In this document: positions 9,277 through 17,729 of the stretch, piece after piece | Numbering within the stretch: position 1 is the stretch's first letter | How the letters are laid out: each line of letters begins with the position of its first letter | Assembly: GCA_000719695.1 (NCBI GenBank) | Contig: JOHN01000053.1 | Span: 1-64,000 of the forward strand | Direction of reading: 5' to 3' | DNA length: 64,000 nucleotides | Source: Streptomyces sp. NRRL F-6131 | GTDB lineage: Bacteria; Actinomycetota; Actinomycetes; Streptomycetales; Streptomycetaceae | Translations under genes and position numbers: made by a program | The notes under the pieces: generated by a model | Database searches by the model: none | Told to the model about the DNA's origin: nothing | Seen by the model: the letters and a program-made list of their open reading frames with translations, nothing else

Positions 9277-9993
9277 TCAGGCGAGGCATTCGGCGGCGGG
9301 CCGGGACTCCAGGTACCCGTACTTGGTGTCCAGCAGGGTCTTCACCGTGTAGGAGTCGCTGCCGAGTTCGGCCGGCTTCAGCTTCTCGTTCAGGTACTGC
9401 TGGACGCCGTTGCCGGGCTGGGCGAAGCCGGAGGCGATGGCGCCCTGTTCGACCTTCAAGGGCTTCTTCACGAGGTAGCAGTGGTAGGCCTCGACCTCGG
9501 GGCCGTCGTCGACGACGGGGTTGAGGCTGTCCGGCGGGAGGGCGCGCTCGGGGAAGGACGTGCCGGTCTTGGAGAGGTAACGGCCGTAGTAGGCGCCGAA
9601 GCGGTCCAGCTTGGTGCCCGCCGGGATCTCGACGGTCGTCCGGTCGATGGCCCCGTTGACGTCGCGGAAGCCGTCCTGGGCCGGGTACTTCCAGTCGAGG
9701 CCGTCGCGGTACCAGGAGAGGAACTGCTGGGGCGTCAGGCCGCCGAACCGGTCGTAGTTCTTGAGCAGCTTGGCGACCGTGGCCGGCAGGACCTTGGGGC
9801 CGAGCTCCTTGAAGCCGCAGTAGTACTTCTTCTTGTCCTCGGCGGTCGGCCGGTACTGCTCGCGCGGACAGTCGGTCGGGTCGGCCTGGACGTCGCCGGC
9901 CCTGACCGTGGCGGCGGCGCTCTGGGTGGCGGCGGTGCCGGTCACCAGCAGGGCGGCCGCCAGGGAGAGCGCGGCGAAGTGGCGGGAGCGCAT
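9277..9993 (-). CDS. secreted TNT-domain NAD+ glycohydrolase
   Basis: The 238-residue product begins with a Sec-type signal peptide (MRSRHFAALSLAAALLVTGT, cleavage likely near AAA-T at 28-29). The mature part holds a TNT (tuberculosis necrotizing toxin) domain at about 105-238. Visible family positions are LDRFG (Arg131), the Tyr135/136 pair, ERALPP (Arg150), AYHCYLVKKP (Tyr170) and QPGNGVQQY (Gln192, Gln198). Four cysteines (42, 59, 172, 236) could form two disulfides outside the cell. TNT enzymes hydrolyse NAD+ and are toxic to competitors or hosts. No immunity gene is evident next to it. GGAGG lies ten bases before the ATG. Whether it belongs functionally to the neighbouring conflict operon is unknown. 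Confidence 0.8.
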   Translation of the reverse strand: MRSRHFAALSLAAALLVTGTAATQSAAATVRAGDVQADPTDCPREQYRPTAEDKKKYYCGFKELGPKVLPATVAKLLKNYDRFGGLTPQQFLSWYRDGLDWKYPAQDGFRDVNGAIDRTTVEIPAGTKLDRFGAYYGRYLSKTGTSFPERALPPDSLNPVVDDGPEVEAYHCYLVKKPLKVEQGAIASGFAQPGNGVQQYLNEKLKPAELGSDSYTVKTLLDTKYGYLESRPAAECLA

Positions 9994-10285
9994 GGGGGTG
10001 TGTCCTCCGGGGGGTCGGAGAGGAGGTCCGCGGGCCGGTCGCGCTGGGGCGGGCGGTCCGCGGAACGGGACCGATCGGCACCGGAAGCTACACGCCCCCA
10101 CCGCGACGCTTCGTGGACGAAACGCCCACCCGGACCGCCGTTCACCCGATCGGCGGGGGTCGGTACGACCGCACCAAGTGCACCGTCGGGCAGGGGCGTT
10201 GATCCCACCGGCGAGGGATGCCGACGGCCGCCGCCGCACTCCCGGCGCGCCCTTCGGCGCCGGAGGCCCCGGGGGGCGGGGGTGG

Positions 10286-10306
10286 ATATTTCATGAGGAG
10301 AAATAT
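10286..10306. promoter_or_regulatory. AT-rich inverted repeat upstream of the DsbA-like gene
   Basis: ATATTTC (10286-10292) and GAAATAT (10300-10306) form a perfect 7-bp inverted repeat around ATGAGGA. It is strikingly AT-rich for this genome and lies about 75 bases before the next start codon, so it may be an operator or the core of a promoter. It may also serve the divergent NADase gene. Confidence 0.45.
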
Positions 10307-10381
10307 TCAGCTACTCATGGGTGTTCTCCGAGGGAACGTGCGCGGGACAGGCCCGCCGCGATGGAGGACAGGAGCCACCCC

Positions 10382-11113
10382 GTGCGTGTCGAGATCTGGA
10401 GCGACATCAACTGCCCGTGGTGCTACATCGGCAAGGCACGGTTCGAGCGAGCCCTGGAGCGCTTCCCCCACCGGGAGGACGTGGAGGTCGTCCACCGCTC
10501 GTTCGAACTCGACCCGCGGGCGCCGCAGGAGGCCAGGCCGGTGGTCCCACTGATCGCCGCCAAGTACGGGATCGGGCTGGAGCAGGCCGAGGCGGCGGAG
10601 CAGCGGATCGCCGACAACGCCGAGGCCGAGGGCCTGGCCTACCTCCGGTCCGGGCGCGACGCCGCGAACTCCTTCGACATGCACCGGCTGCTCCACTTCG
10701 CCGCGGAGCACGGACGGCAGGCCGCGCTGCTGGACGCCCTCTACCGGGCGAACTTCGCCGAGGAGCGGTCCGCGTTCGCGGCCGGGCGGCTGGTGGAGCT
10801 GGCGGTCGAGGCGGGCCTCGACGGCGCGGCGGCGGCCCGGGTGCTCGCCGATCCGGACGCCTACGCCGAGGCGGTGCGCGAGGACGAGGCGACGGCGAGC
10901 GCGATGGGCGCCACCGGCGTGCCGTTCTTCGTGTTCGACCGCCGGCTCGGGGTCTCGGGCGCCCAGCCGGCCGAGACCTTCACGGCGGCACTGGAGCAGG
11001 CCTGGGACAGCCGGACGCCCGTCCCGCTCGTCCGGGTCGGCGCGGACACCGGCGTGGACGGGGACAGCGGCGCGGCCTGCGGGCCGGACGGCTGCGAGGT
11101 GCCGCGGCGCTGA
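10382..11113 (+). CDS. DsbA/FrnE-family thiol oxidoreductase
   Basis: A 243-residue cytosolic DsbA-like protein with a thioredoxin fold interrupted by a helical insert. The active site is CPWC at residues 12-15 (SDINCPWCYIGK), and the cis-Pro loop is the GATGVPFFVF segment near residue 180. This is the FrnE/2-hydroxychromene isomerase-like branch common in actinobacteria. An unusual C-terminal tail contains CGPDGCEV, a second cysteine pair that could be redox-active or bind metal. I chose GTG at 10382 because AGGAG precedes it by seven bases, whereas the upstream in-frame ATG overlaps that site. It probably reduces or isomerises disulfides in stress responses; the substrate is unknown. Confidence 0.85.
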   Translation: MRVEIWSDINCPWCYIGKARFERALERFPHREDVEVVHRSFELDPRAPQEARPVVPLIAAKYGIGLEQAEAAEQRIADNAEAEGLAYLRSGRDAANSFDMHRLLHFAAEHGRQAALLDALYRANFAEERSAFAAGRLVELAVEAGLDGAAAARVLADPDAYAEAVREDEATASAMGATGVPFFVFDRRLGVSGAQPAETFTAALEQAWDSRTPVPLVRVGADTGVDGDSGAACGPDGCEVPRR

Positions 11114-11211
11114 GGCGGCCCACCCGTCGGTGCGGGATGCTGGTCGGCGGGACGGCCGTTCCGCCGCTCCCGGCACCGACGGCCCCGGCACCGACGGGAG
11201 GGTGACGCGCC

Positions 11212-12642
11212 ATGCGGACCGCGATCGTGGTGGGCGGCGGGCCCAACGGGCTCGCCGCCGCCGTCCGGCTCGCCCGGGCCGGGGTGCGGGTGACCGTGCT
11301 GGAGGCCGCCGAGGAGGTCGGCGGCGGGGCCCGCAGCGGGGAGGCGATCCTGCCGGGGCTGCTGCACGACCACTGCTCGGCGATCCACCCGATGACCATC
11401 GGCTCGCCCTTCCTGCGCGGCCTCGGCCTGGAGCGCTTCGGGCTGGAGTTCCGGCTGCCGGAGATCGACTGCGCGCACCCGCTGGACGACGGCACGGCCG
11501 GCGTCCTGCACCGCTCGGTCGCCGAGACCGCCGCCGGGCTCGGCGGGGCCGACGGCCGGCGCTGGCGGCAGCTGTTCGAGGGACCGGTGGCCGGGTACGA
11601 CCGGCTCGCCGACGACCTCATGGGCCCGCTGCTGCAGCTGCCCCGCCACCCGCTGCGGCTCGCCCGGTTCGGGGTGCCCGCGCTGCTCCCGGCCACCGCC
11701 GTCGCCCGGGCGTTCGCCGGGGAGCGGGCCCGGGCGCTGTTCGGCGGGGCCGCAGCCCACGCGTTCCAGCCGCTGCACCGGCCGCTCAGCGCCGCCGTCG
11801 GCCTCGGGCTGCTGACCGCCGGACACCGCTACGGCTGGGCCGTCGCCGTCGGCGGCTCGGGGGCGATCACCCGGGCGCTGGTCGCGCTGCTCACCGAACT
11901 GGGCGGGGTGGTCGAGACCGGAGTGCGGGTCCGCTCGGCGGAGCAGCTGCCGCCCGCCGACCTCGTCCTGTACGACCTCGCGCCCGGCGCCGTCGCCGAC
12001 ATCCTGGGCGACCGCCTGCCGCCCCGCAGCGCCGGCGCCTACCGCCGGTTCCGGCACGGGCCGGGCGCGTTCAAGGTGGACTTCGCCGTGGCCGGCGGTG
12101 TCCCCTGGACCGCCGAGCCGGCCCGCCGCGCCGGCACCGTCCACCTCGGCGGCAGCTTCGCCGAGCTCGTGGCCGCCGAGCGCACCGTCGCCGCCGGGCG
12201 GATGCCGGAGCGCCCCTTCGTCCTGGTCGGCCAGCAGTACCTGGCCGACCCCGGCCGCTCCGTCGGCGACGTCCACCCGCTGTGGACGTACGCCCATGTG
12301 CCGCACGGCTGGACCGGGGACGCCACGGAGGCGATCATCGCCCGGATCGAGGGCTTCGCCCCCGGGTTCCGCGACCGCGTCCTCGGACTGACCGTCCGCC
12401 GCCCCGCCGACTTCGCCGCCGCCAACCCCAACTTCGTCGGCGGCGACATCATGACCGGCGCCAAGGACGCGCCCCAGCTCCTGTTCGGCCCGCGCCCCAC
12501 CCTCCACCCGTACGCCACCGGCCTCCCCGGCCACTACCTCTGCTCCGCCGCCACCCCGCCGGGCCCCGGCGTCCACGGCATGTGCGGCGCCAACGCCGCC
12601 GAGGCGGCGCTGCGGTGGCTGCGCGGGCGCTACGCAGAATGA
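11212..12642 (+). CDS. FAD-dependent phytoene desaturase-like oxidoreductase
   Basis: This 476-residue protein starts with a dinucleotide-binding motif (VVGGGPNGLAAAVRLARAG, then VLEAAEEVGGGARSGE), placing it in the CrtI/amine-oxidase-like FAD family. The C-terminal end has the usual second FAD region (LPGHYLCSAATPPGPGVHGM, then ANAAEAAL). No carotenoid synthesis genes are nearby, so a carotenoid substrate is not supported; many actinobacterial relatives are annotated only as NAD(P)/FAD-dependent oxidoreductases. GGGAGGG precedes the ATG by eight bases. It is 98 bases after the DsbA-like gene on the same strand and could be co-transcribed, though no functional link is obvious. Confidence 0.85.
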   Translation: MRTAIVVGGGPNGLAAAVRLARAGVRVTVLEAAEEVGGGARSGEAILPGLLHDHCSAIHPMTIGSPFLRGLGLERFGLEFRLPEIDCAHPLDDGTAGVLHRSVAETAAGLGGADGRRWRQLFEGPVAGYDRLADDLMGPLLQLPRHPLRLARFGVPALLPATAVARAFAGERARALFGGAAAHAFQPLHRPLSAAVGLGLLTAGHRYGWAVAVGGSGAITRALVALLTELGGVVETGVRVRSAEQLPPADLVLYDLAPGAVADILGDRLPPRSAGAYRRFRHGPGAFKVDFAVAGGVPWTAEPARRAGTVHLGGSFAELVAAERTVAAGRMPERPFVLVGQQYLADPGRSVGDVHPLWTYAHVPHGWTGDATEAIIARIEGFAPGFRDRVLGLTVRRPADFAAANPNFVGGDIMTGAKDAPQLLFGPRPTLHPYATGLPGHYLCSAATPPGPGVHGMCGANAAEAALRWLRGRYAE

Positions 12643-12694
12643 TCTACAGCGGCGCCGGAGCCAGACGATACGCCTTCATTCTGAAATGATCAGC

Positions 12695-13594
12695 TCAGAG
12701 GATGGTCCACTGCTGGTAGTGATCGCGACCGTGGAGCCCGGCGATCCGTTGACGGACCTCGGCGGCGGTCGCGGATCCGGGCTCGGCACGGCGGGCGTTG
12801 GTGGTCAGCATGCGCAGTTCTCGAAGTGCGGCGAGGACGGAGAATCCGTCCCAGGTCCTGATGTCGTGGCCGTACCGGTTGGCGAAGGCCTGGTAGTGAG
12901 CAGGTCCGTAGCCGAACCGCCTGCAGTGGATCTCCACGGTAACGAGGTCCACCTCGGGCTGGTCGAAGGCCGCGGTGTCCCAGTCGCACAACACCGCCTC
13001 GCCGTCGCCTGCGTGGAGGGCATTGCGGTGTTGAGGGTCGCTTTGGATGACGGACGGCGCCAGCACGTAGGAGACGTCGGCGAGTTCATGCTCCAGCTGA
13101 TCCAGCCTGCCCGTGAGGAAGGCGATCTCCTCGGAGGTGAGGGCGGTGGTCACGGCGAGCGAACGACGGATGGCCGCAGCCAAGTCGACCCGAGGAAGTG
13201 GTACCGGCGGCTCGGTGAGCCGGTGGAGGGCACGCAAGGGGTCGGCGAGTTGCTCGGCGGCGACGGGGTGTGTGGGCTGCGGCAGGTACGTCCAGTACGT
13301 CGCATAGTGGCCGCCCAGGTCGACGGGCTGGCTCACGGGGTACAGGGTAACGGTCGGGAGACCTTGTGCGGTGAGCCAGTAGACGAGGTCGACGGTCCGC
13401 CGCACGGCCGCCGCGGGGGTGCCGTTGCGGGCGATCTTCACGACGGCGGAGTCGGTGGCAAAGACGGCGTTGGTGTGGCCTCTGATCAGGCGGGCGCTGG
13501 CCGGATCGAGTCCTGCGGCGGCGCAGGCCCGGCCCAGGAGGCGGGTGAGGTCGGCTGCGGCGAAGCCGCCGGCGTCCGTCGCGATCGTCGTCAT
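12695..13594 (-). CDS. aminoglycoside phosphotransferase/choline kinase-like protein
   Basis: The 299-residue protein has the APH fold. The nucleotide-binding N-lobe includes AVVKIAR. The catalytic loop reads QSDPQHRNAL, a variant of the HGDxxxxN Brenner motif in which His-Gly are replaced but the catalytic Asp and Asn are kept. The metal-binding segment is CDWDTAA. Such proteins phosphorylate small hydroxylated molecules; the target cannot be predicted and antibiotic resistance is not implied. It lies 33 bases downstream of the XRE-type regulator gene on the same strand and is probably co-transcribed with it. Similar kinase-like genes accompany regulators of this kind in streptomycetes. Confidence 0.75.
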   Translation of the reverse strand: MTTIATDAGGFAAADLTRLLGRACAAAGLDPASARLIRGHTNAVFATDSAVVKIARNGTPAAAVRRTVDLVYWLTAQGLPTVTLYPVSQPVDLGGHYATYWTYLPQPTHPVAAEQLADPLRALHRLTEPPVPLPRVDLAAAIRRSLAVTTALTSEEIAFLTGRLDQLEHELADVSYVLAPSVIQSDPQHRNALHAGDGEAVLCDWDTAAFDQPEVDLVTVEIHCRRFGYGPAHYQAFANRYGHDIRTWDGFSVLAALRELRMLTTNARRAEPGSATAAEVRQRIAGLHGRDHYQQWTIL

Positions 13595-13627
13595 ACGGCC
13601 CAGGCTGTCGTACCGGCCCGGGCGCTG

Positions 13628-14992
13628 TCACCTCGGTACAGTCGGCATGCTCAGCATCTCGCCGAGTTCGCGCACCGGCCGCACGGTGCGCAGTTGCGGC
13701 GGCAGTATGGCGATCACGTCCTGGGCCCGGGCGCCGAGGATTGTCGTGCGGTGTGCCTCGGGCACTTGATGGTAGGCGTCGGCGGCGAGTTGGCAGGCTT
13801 CGGTGAGCCTGTGGGCGTGAACCAGGCACATGGCGCGTTCAAGGCCGAGGAGCGCCGGGTCGATGCCGGTCCGCTCGGGGTACAGCCGCAATGCCTGGTC
13901 CTGGGCATGGCATGCGTATTGGGTGTCCCCGGTCGAGGTGTAGGTGCCGCTGCGGTAGAGCAGCAGGCGTCTTTCCGGGAAGGCCCAGGCGTCGTCGTCG
14001 GGACCGGGGTCGCAGGCCTGCCAGATCTTCTCGGCGTGGCGGATGGCGGTGCGGGCACCTTCATGGTCGCCTTGCCGGGCCAAGGCCCTGGCCTCGGCCG
14101 CGGCGGCGAACGCGGCGGTGAGGCTTGGCCGATTTCGGCAGATCAGGCGCGCTTCGTGAGCCAGGCCGACGGCGGCCTCAAGAGGACCGTAGTAGTACGG
14201 GAGCATCGCGGCCTGGACACGGACGCGGGCCCGCAGTTCGGGATCACCGCTGTCATCGGCGGCCGTTCGTGCGGTGTCGTACCACTGACCGGCATGGCGC
14301 AAGCCGCCGAGCTTCATCAGAGCGTCGGCGACCAGGGTGGCACCGATGGCGGTCAGTGCGGAGAGCTGGACCTGCACGGCGGCGGGCTGCCGGTCAGCAG
14401 AGAGCACTCGGATCTCTTCCAGGTCCTCCAGGAGGACCGAAACCATCTGCTCGGGCGGCGTGAAGACATACAGCCGACGGGCAGTGACCATCCGCTCTTC
14501 CATCTGGTCCAACTGCGCCGTGCTGACGGTCGCAGCCGCAAGGGTACGGTTCACGGCTCGACGGATCTCGTCGAGCCGCTGATCCAGCGGCTCGACGCCG
14601 CGCAGGGCGGTCCGGCTCCCGACAGCCAGTGCGATCGGTGCGATCGGTGCGCTGGATGAAGGAGCAGCCAGGCCGAGGTCGTTGGCATCGGTGTCGTACA
14701 GCTCGCACAGCAACTCCGCACTGCGCCGGCGGGGATGGCTCGCACCGGTCTCCCACGTGCTCATCCGATCGATGGTGATGCCACCGGCTTCCACTCCCTT
14801 GCGGGCACACAGCGCCTTGTAGTGCGCTACGGCGTCGGAGAGAGTCCAGCCGCGGGCGAGGCGGTGAGCCCGCAGGCGGGTGACCGAGCAGCATTCCTGA
14901 AGACTGTCGATGATCACCCCGATTCCCGTCCCGCGATCAGCGGCCTCCGCGATCAACCGCTCTGCACACAGCGCACCGTGACCTTTCGTCAT
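13628..14992 (-). CDS. XRE-type helix-turn-helix regulator with TPR-like C-terminus
   Basis: The 454-residue protein has an N-terminal helix-turn-helix region (TRLRAHRLARGWTLSDAV, then TIDRMSTWETG) and a long helical C-terminal part (about 140-454) that looks like degenerate tetratricopeptide repeats. This is the architecture of many Streptomyces regulators linked to RiPP and secondary metabolite clusters. I placed the start at ATG 14992, which has GGAGGAA upstream, although the spacing of about 12 is long; GTG at 15013 is the alternative. It faces the HATPase gene across an intergenic region with two perfect inverted repeats, which are candidate binding sites. The ligand and targets are unknown. 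Confidence 0.75.
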   Translation of the reverse strand: MTKGHGALCAERLIAEAADRGTGIGVIIDSLQECCSVTRLRAHRLARGWTLSDAVAHYKALCARKGVEAGGITIDRMSTWETGASHPRRRSAELLCELYDTDANDLGLAAPSSSAPIAPIALAVGSRTALRGVEPLDQRLDEIRRAVNRTLAAATVSTAQLDQMEERMVTARRLYVFTPPEQMVSVLLEDLEEIRVLSADRQPAAVQVQLSALTAIGATLVADALMKLGGLRHAGQWYDTARTAADDSGDPELRARVRVQAAMLPYYYGPLEAAVGLAHEARLICRNRPSLTAAFAAAAEARALARQGDHEGARTAIRHAEKIWQACDPGPDDDAWAFPERRLLLYRSGTYTSTGDTQYACHAQDQALRLYPERTGIDPALLGLERAMCLVHAHRLTEACQLAADAYHQVPEAHRTTILGARAQDVIAILPPQLRTVRPVRELGEMLSMPTVPR

Positions 14993-15050
14993 AGCAGGGC
15001 ATTCTTCCTCCACCTGCCGACTCAGTGGTAGTCACCCGGTCGTGAAGCCA

Positions 15051-15063
15051 GGAAACCGTTTCC
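15051..15063. promoter_or_regulatory. 13-bp palindrome in divergent promoter region
   Basis: GGAAAC and GTTTCC flank one central C, forming a perfect palindrome about 60 bases from the regulator's start. It is a candidate autoregulatory operator. Confidence 0.45.
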
Positions 15064-15081
15064 CGGTTCCGGGGCGGTTCT

Positions 15082-15104
15082 GGAAATCCGGAGATGTGAT
15101 TTCC
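15082..15104. promoter_or_regulatory. second inverted repeat in the same region
   Basis: GGAAATC (15082-15088) and GATTTCC (15098-15104) form a perfect 7-bp inverted repeat with a 9-base centre. It shares the GGAAA/TTTCC core with the palindrome 20 bases away, suggesting paired sites for one regulator. The rest of 15014-15274 holds no gene. Confidence 0.45.
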
Positions 15105-15274
15105 CTGGTCCGGACCGCATTCCTGGTTCCGGGCATTTGCCCGCTTCGCACCCCAGGGGCGACGGTGAGGACACCCCGGGAGCGATGTCGCCGCCCCACG
15201 GGGCCGGCTGTTTGTCCTCTCGACGGATCTGCGGTGTCACACCGGGGATCCGTCCCTGATCGAGGAACGATGAC

Positions 15275-15829
15275 ATGGCAGCAGTACTCAACGACTCGGA
15301 GCCGACCGCTCGTCTCCGGCAATGGTCCAACCTGGAAGTGGCGGCCGTGGTGGCCGTCCTCTGGGGAGCCCCGACCGGCCCCCACCCGTCCATTCACACC
15401 ACGGGATTCCCCTACGAGAGGCAGTCCGCGGTCCTCGCGCGGCGTTTCGTCCGCTCGGTGCTCGAACAGTGGAACCTTGGACGTCTCGTCGATGACGCCC
15501 TCGTCGTGGTCAGCGAGTTGGTCACCAACGCCGTCCTGCACGGGCGCTCTGCCGGTACCGACGAAGCGGACCCGGCCATCGGCCCGATCACCGTGTCGAC
15601 GGCGTTCCGGACGGGTGTTGTGGGCCTGCTGGTCGAAGACCACAACCCTCAGGCACCGCTCGCTCGTTCGGCGTGCCCCAATGCCACAACGGGACGCGGG
15701 CTGCCGTTGGTCGCCGCACTGAGCACGGCGTGGACCTGTCGGCCGACTCGGAACGGCGGCAAGGGAATCTACGCCTTCTGGCGCCTCGACGACCCCAGCT
15801 TCCCTCCCTCTGCCGCCCCGAGGACGTGA
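15275..15829 (+). CDS. HATPase-fold ATP-binding (anti-sigma-like) protein
   Basis: A 184-residue protein with the GHKL ATPase fold of the SpoIIAB/RsbW class. The N box SELVTNAVLHG is at 80-90, the D-containing G1 region EDHN is near 121-124, and the G2 box TGRGLPLV is at 139-146. Streptomyces genomes encode many such stand-alone proteins, which act as anti-sigma kinases or serve other signalling roles. GAGGAA lies eight bases before the ATG. The stop overlaps the next gene's start (ATGA). Its position at the head of the lanthipeptide region, opposite an XRE regulator, suggests a regulatory role, but this is inference. Confidence 0.8.
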   Translation: MAAVLNDSEPTARLRQWSNLEVAAVVAVLWGAPTGPHPSIHTTGFPYERQSAVLARRFVRSVLEQWNLGRLVDDALVVVSELVTNAVLHGRSAGTDEADPAIGPITVSTAFRTGVVGLLVEDHNPQAPLARSACPNATTGRGLPLVAALSTAWTCRPTRNGGKGIYAFWRLDDPSFPPSAAPRT

Positions 15830-16119
15830 TGGCAGGGCCCCACGACCACCTGGACGACATCGTGCGGTTCTCCCGCCCACGGTCCGCCCAACGCCACCGC
15901 GCCTGTGTCGCGGTGGCCGCCGGATGCGTGCTGATGCTCTCTGCGTTCGGTGCTGCGGTCCTGGCCGTCCGCGTCCTGGTCCGGCTCGTCCCCGTACTGG
16001 CGGGTCCACGCACGTGGCAAGCAACGCTGCTGGTCGTCTTCCTGGTCGCCGCAGCCATCGGCGCGGCTGTGGCCGACGCCGCCGGCCCCGTCGACCGCGA
16101 TGAGGAGAGCCCTCGATGA
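15829..16119 (+). CDS. small membrane protein with two predicted helices
   Basis: This 96-residue protein is not recognised. It has two hydrophobic segments, about residues 26-50 (ending VLAVRVLVRLVPVLA) and 64-86 (TLLVVFLVAAAIGAAVADAA), with charged ends (N-terminal HDHLDDIVRFSRPRSAQRH, C-terminal DRDEESPR). It starts inside the stop of the HATPase gene, so the two are probably translationally coupled and may act together at the membrane. No catalytic motif is visible. Confidence 0.65.
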   Translation: MAGPHDHLDDIVRFSRPRSAQRHRACVAVAAGCVLMLSAFGAAVLAVRVLVRLVPVLAGPRTWQATLLVVFLVAAAIGAAVADAAGPVDRDEESPR

Positions 16120-16160
16120 CCGTCCACCGAGCCGTCGTGCGTAGGACGGCTGCGGCGGAG

Positions 16161-17294
16161 TCAGGCCGCTATCTCGGACCGAAGGCGCGCCAGCGCTCCC
16201 TGCGCCTTCTCCTGGACGTCCGGAATGGCGTCGCTGCTGCGGATCACGCGCTGAATCTGATGCGGGAGGCGGTGGAGCACAGCCCCGTCGAGCGCGGCCT
16301 GCATCTGCTCGCGGGCGGCGCTGTGATCGCCGCGACGCAGCAGGACCTGCCCGGCCGTCACCGCGGAGATGATGCGCCACTGCGGGCTGGTCTGCAACGC
16401 CGGGTTGGGCGACCGTTCCACCAGGTCGACCGCCTGCGGGAGCCGGCCAGTGGCGGCAAGCCCGCGCAGTCGCACTTCGTGAAGAGTGAACTCCGAGAAC
16501 AGCGGAGTGGAATCGGCAGTGTCGAGAAGGCGGCTGCCCTCGGACACCGCATCGTCGAACATCGCGACGTCCTTTGCCGTCCCGGCGGCGCGGGCCAGCA
16601 GGATGACCGCAGCGGCCCGATCGTGAGGGGTCCGTGCAAGATCGCGGGCCCGGACCAGTCTTTCCAGAGCCGCTCGATGGAGTCCGGCCTTTCGCAGCTC
16701 GTTGCCGTGGTGGCGCAGCGCGTACGCGTGGAGCGTCCGATCGTCGAGGTGGCGCGAAATGACCACCCCTTTGCCGGTCCATCGGGCAGCAGTAGGCAGA
16801 CGTTCCTCGGGCAGTACGTGTCCGAGTGCGACCCCGAGGCCGACCCGGGCTCCGGCGAGCAGCCGCAGGATCTCGACCTCCACGTGACCGTCGTTGACCC
16901 GACTCTCCAACCGCATGACCAGCGGCCACAGTTCATCGACGGCAGCGCCGGCATGACCGGTCTGGCGCGCGATCTCGGCCAGGCGCAACACGCTCTCAGC
17001 AAACTGGATGACGGCTCGATGGTCCCGGTCAGTCGCATCGGTGATTCCGAAACAGTGCGACGGAAGCTTCAGCCGCTCAGCGATGTGACGCAGAACGCCG
17101 GTGTCGGTGATGGTCCGCGAGCCCGTCTCCACGCGGGAGATGTAGCTGGTGGAGTAGCCAAGGAGATCGGCCAGCTCCTGCTGGGGCAGGTCGTGCAATT
17201 CGCGGTAGAGGGCGAGGATCTCGGGAAGGCTGCGTCGACGCAGGACGTCCTGAGCACGAGGCGTGGTCCAGTGCCAGCGGATGCCGTCGTGCAA
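16161..17294 (-). CDS. XRE-family regulator with TPR-like domain
   Basis: A 377-residue regulator with a clear XRE helix-turn-helix at about 25-80 (LYRELHDLPQQELADLLGYS, then SYISRVETG). A helical repeat C-terminus (about 100-377) fits a ligand-sensing TPR-like region. Translation probably starts at TTG 17294, since GGAG sits seven bases upstream within the end of the NUDIX gene; only three bases separate the two coding regions, so they form one transcript. It is the second such regulator bordering the lanthipeptide genes and the likelier pathway-specific one because its transcript diverges from them. Confidence 0.8.
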   Translation of the reverse strand: MHDGIRWHWTTPRAQDVLRRRSLPEILALYRELHDLPQQELADLLGYSTSYISRVETGSRTITDTGVLRHIAERLKLPSHCFGITDATDRDHRAVIQFAESVLRLAEIARQTGHAGAAVDELWPLVMRLESRVNDGHVEVEILRLLAGARVGLGVALGHVLPEERLPTAARWTGKGVVISRHLDDRTLHAYALRHHGNELRKAGLHRAALERLVRARDLARTPHDRAAAVILLARAAGTAKDVAMFDDAVSEGSRLLDTADSTPLFSEFTLHEVRLRGLAATGRLPQAVDLVERSPNPALQTSPQWRIISAVTAGQVLLRRGDHSAAREQMQAALDGAVLHRLPHQIQRVIRSSDAIPDVQEKAQGALARLRSEIAA

Positions 17295-17297
17295 CTC

Positions 17298-17729
17298 TCA
17301 ACTCCGGTCGAGCAGCGCGTACCAGCGGGCAATGGAGTCCTTGTAGCCCTGCGGCATGACAAGTCCGTCGATCTCGTGCTGGTGAAAGAGCCCGGCTTCC
17401 TTGTGTTCATGGCTGACCACTGGGGGTCGGTCCGCGTCGACCGCCGTGCAGCCGTACGTCACGATGAAGACCCGCCGACCCGGCAACGGCTCGTACATCC
17501 ACACGTCCAACAGGGGCCCGGCGGTGGCCTTCCAGCCGCTCTCCTCGCGAATCTCGGTCTCCACCCGCTGTTCGGGGGTGTCCCCACCCTCCAGCTTTCC
17601 ACCGGGCAGCTCCCACTCCTGCCGCTCGTTCTTCAGCAGCAGGACCCTCCCTTCGGGGTCGAGGACGACGCCTTTGATCGAGATCGGGAAGGTCGCTGGG
17701 ATGTAAGGACGTTCGGGCTGCTGGCTCAT
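17298..17729 (-). CDS. NUDIX hydrolase
   Basis: The 143-residue protein has a slightly degenerate NUDIX box beginning GGKLEGGDTPEQ and ending TEIREESGW; the Glu residues of the metal site are present, while the usual Arg before the first is Thr and one Glu is Asp. NUDIX enzymes cleave nucleoside diphosphate-linked compounds. I chose ATG 17729, with GGAAG upstream, over GTG 17741. It leads a two-gene transcript with the XRE regulator and diverges from the 2-oxoglutarate oxygenase gene across 177 bases (17730-17906) that probably hold both promoters; a TTGACC at about 17818 is the only -35-like element I see there. Confidence 0.8.
   Translation of the reverse strand: MSQQPERPYIPATFPISIKGVVLDPEGRVLLLKNERQEWELPGGKLEGGDTPEQRVETEIREESGWKATAGPLLDVWMYEPLPGRRVFIVTYGCTAVDADRPPVVSHEHKEAGLFHQHEIDGLVMPQGYKDSIARWYALLDRS

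Noticed and set aside
12695..13594. Antibiotic resistance by the aminoglycoside phosphotransferase-like gene
   Set aside because: The catalytic motif is a variant and the family is broad; nothing ties it to a drug.
12686..14659. A 657-codon plus-strand open frame opposite the kinase and regulator genes
   Set aside because: No motif and typical shadow composition, whereas the minus strand encodes a kinase-like protein and an HTH regulator.
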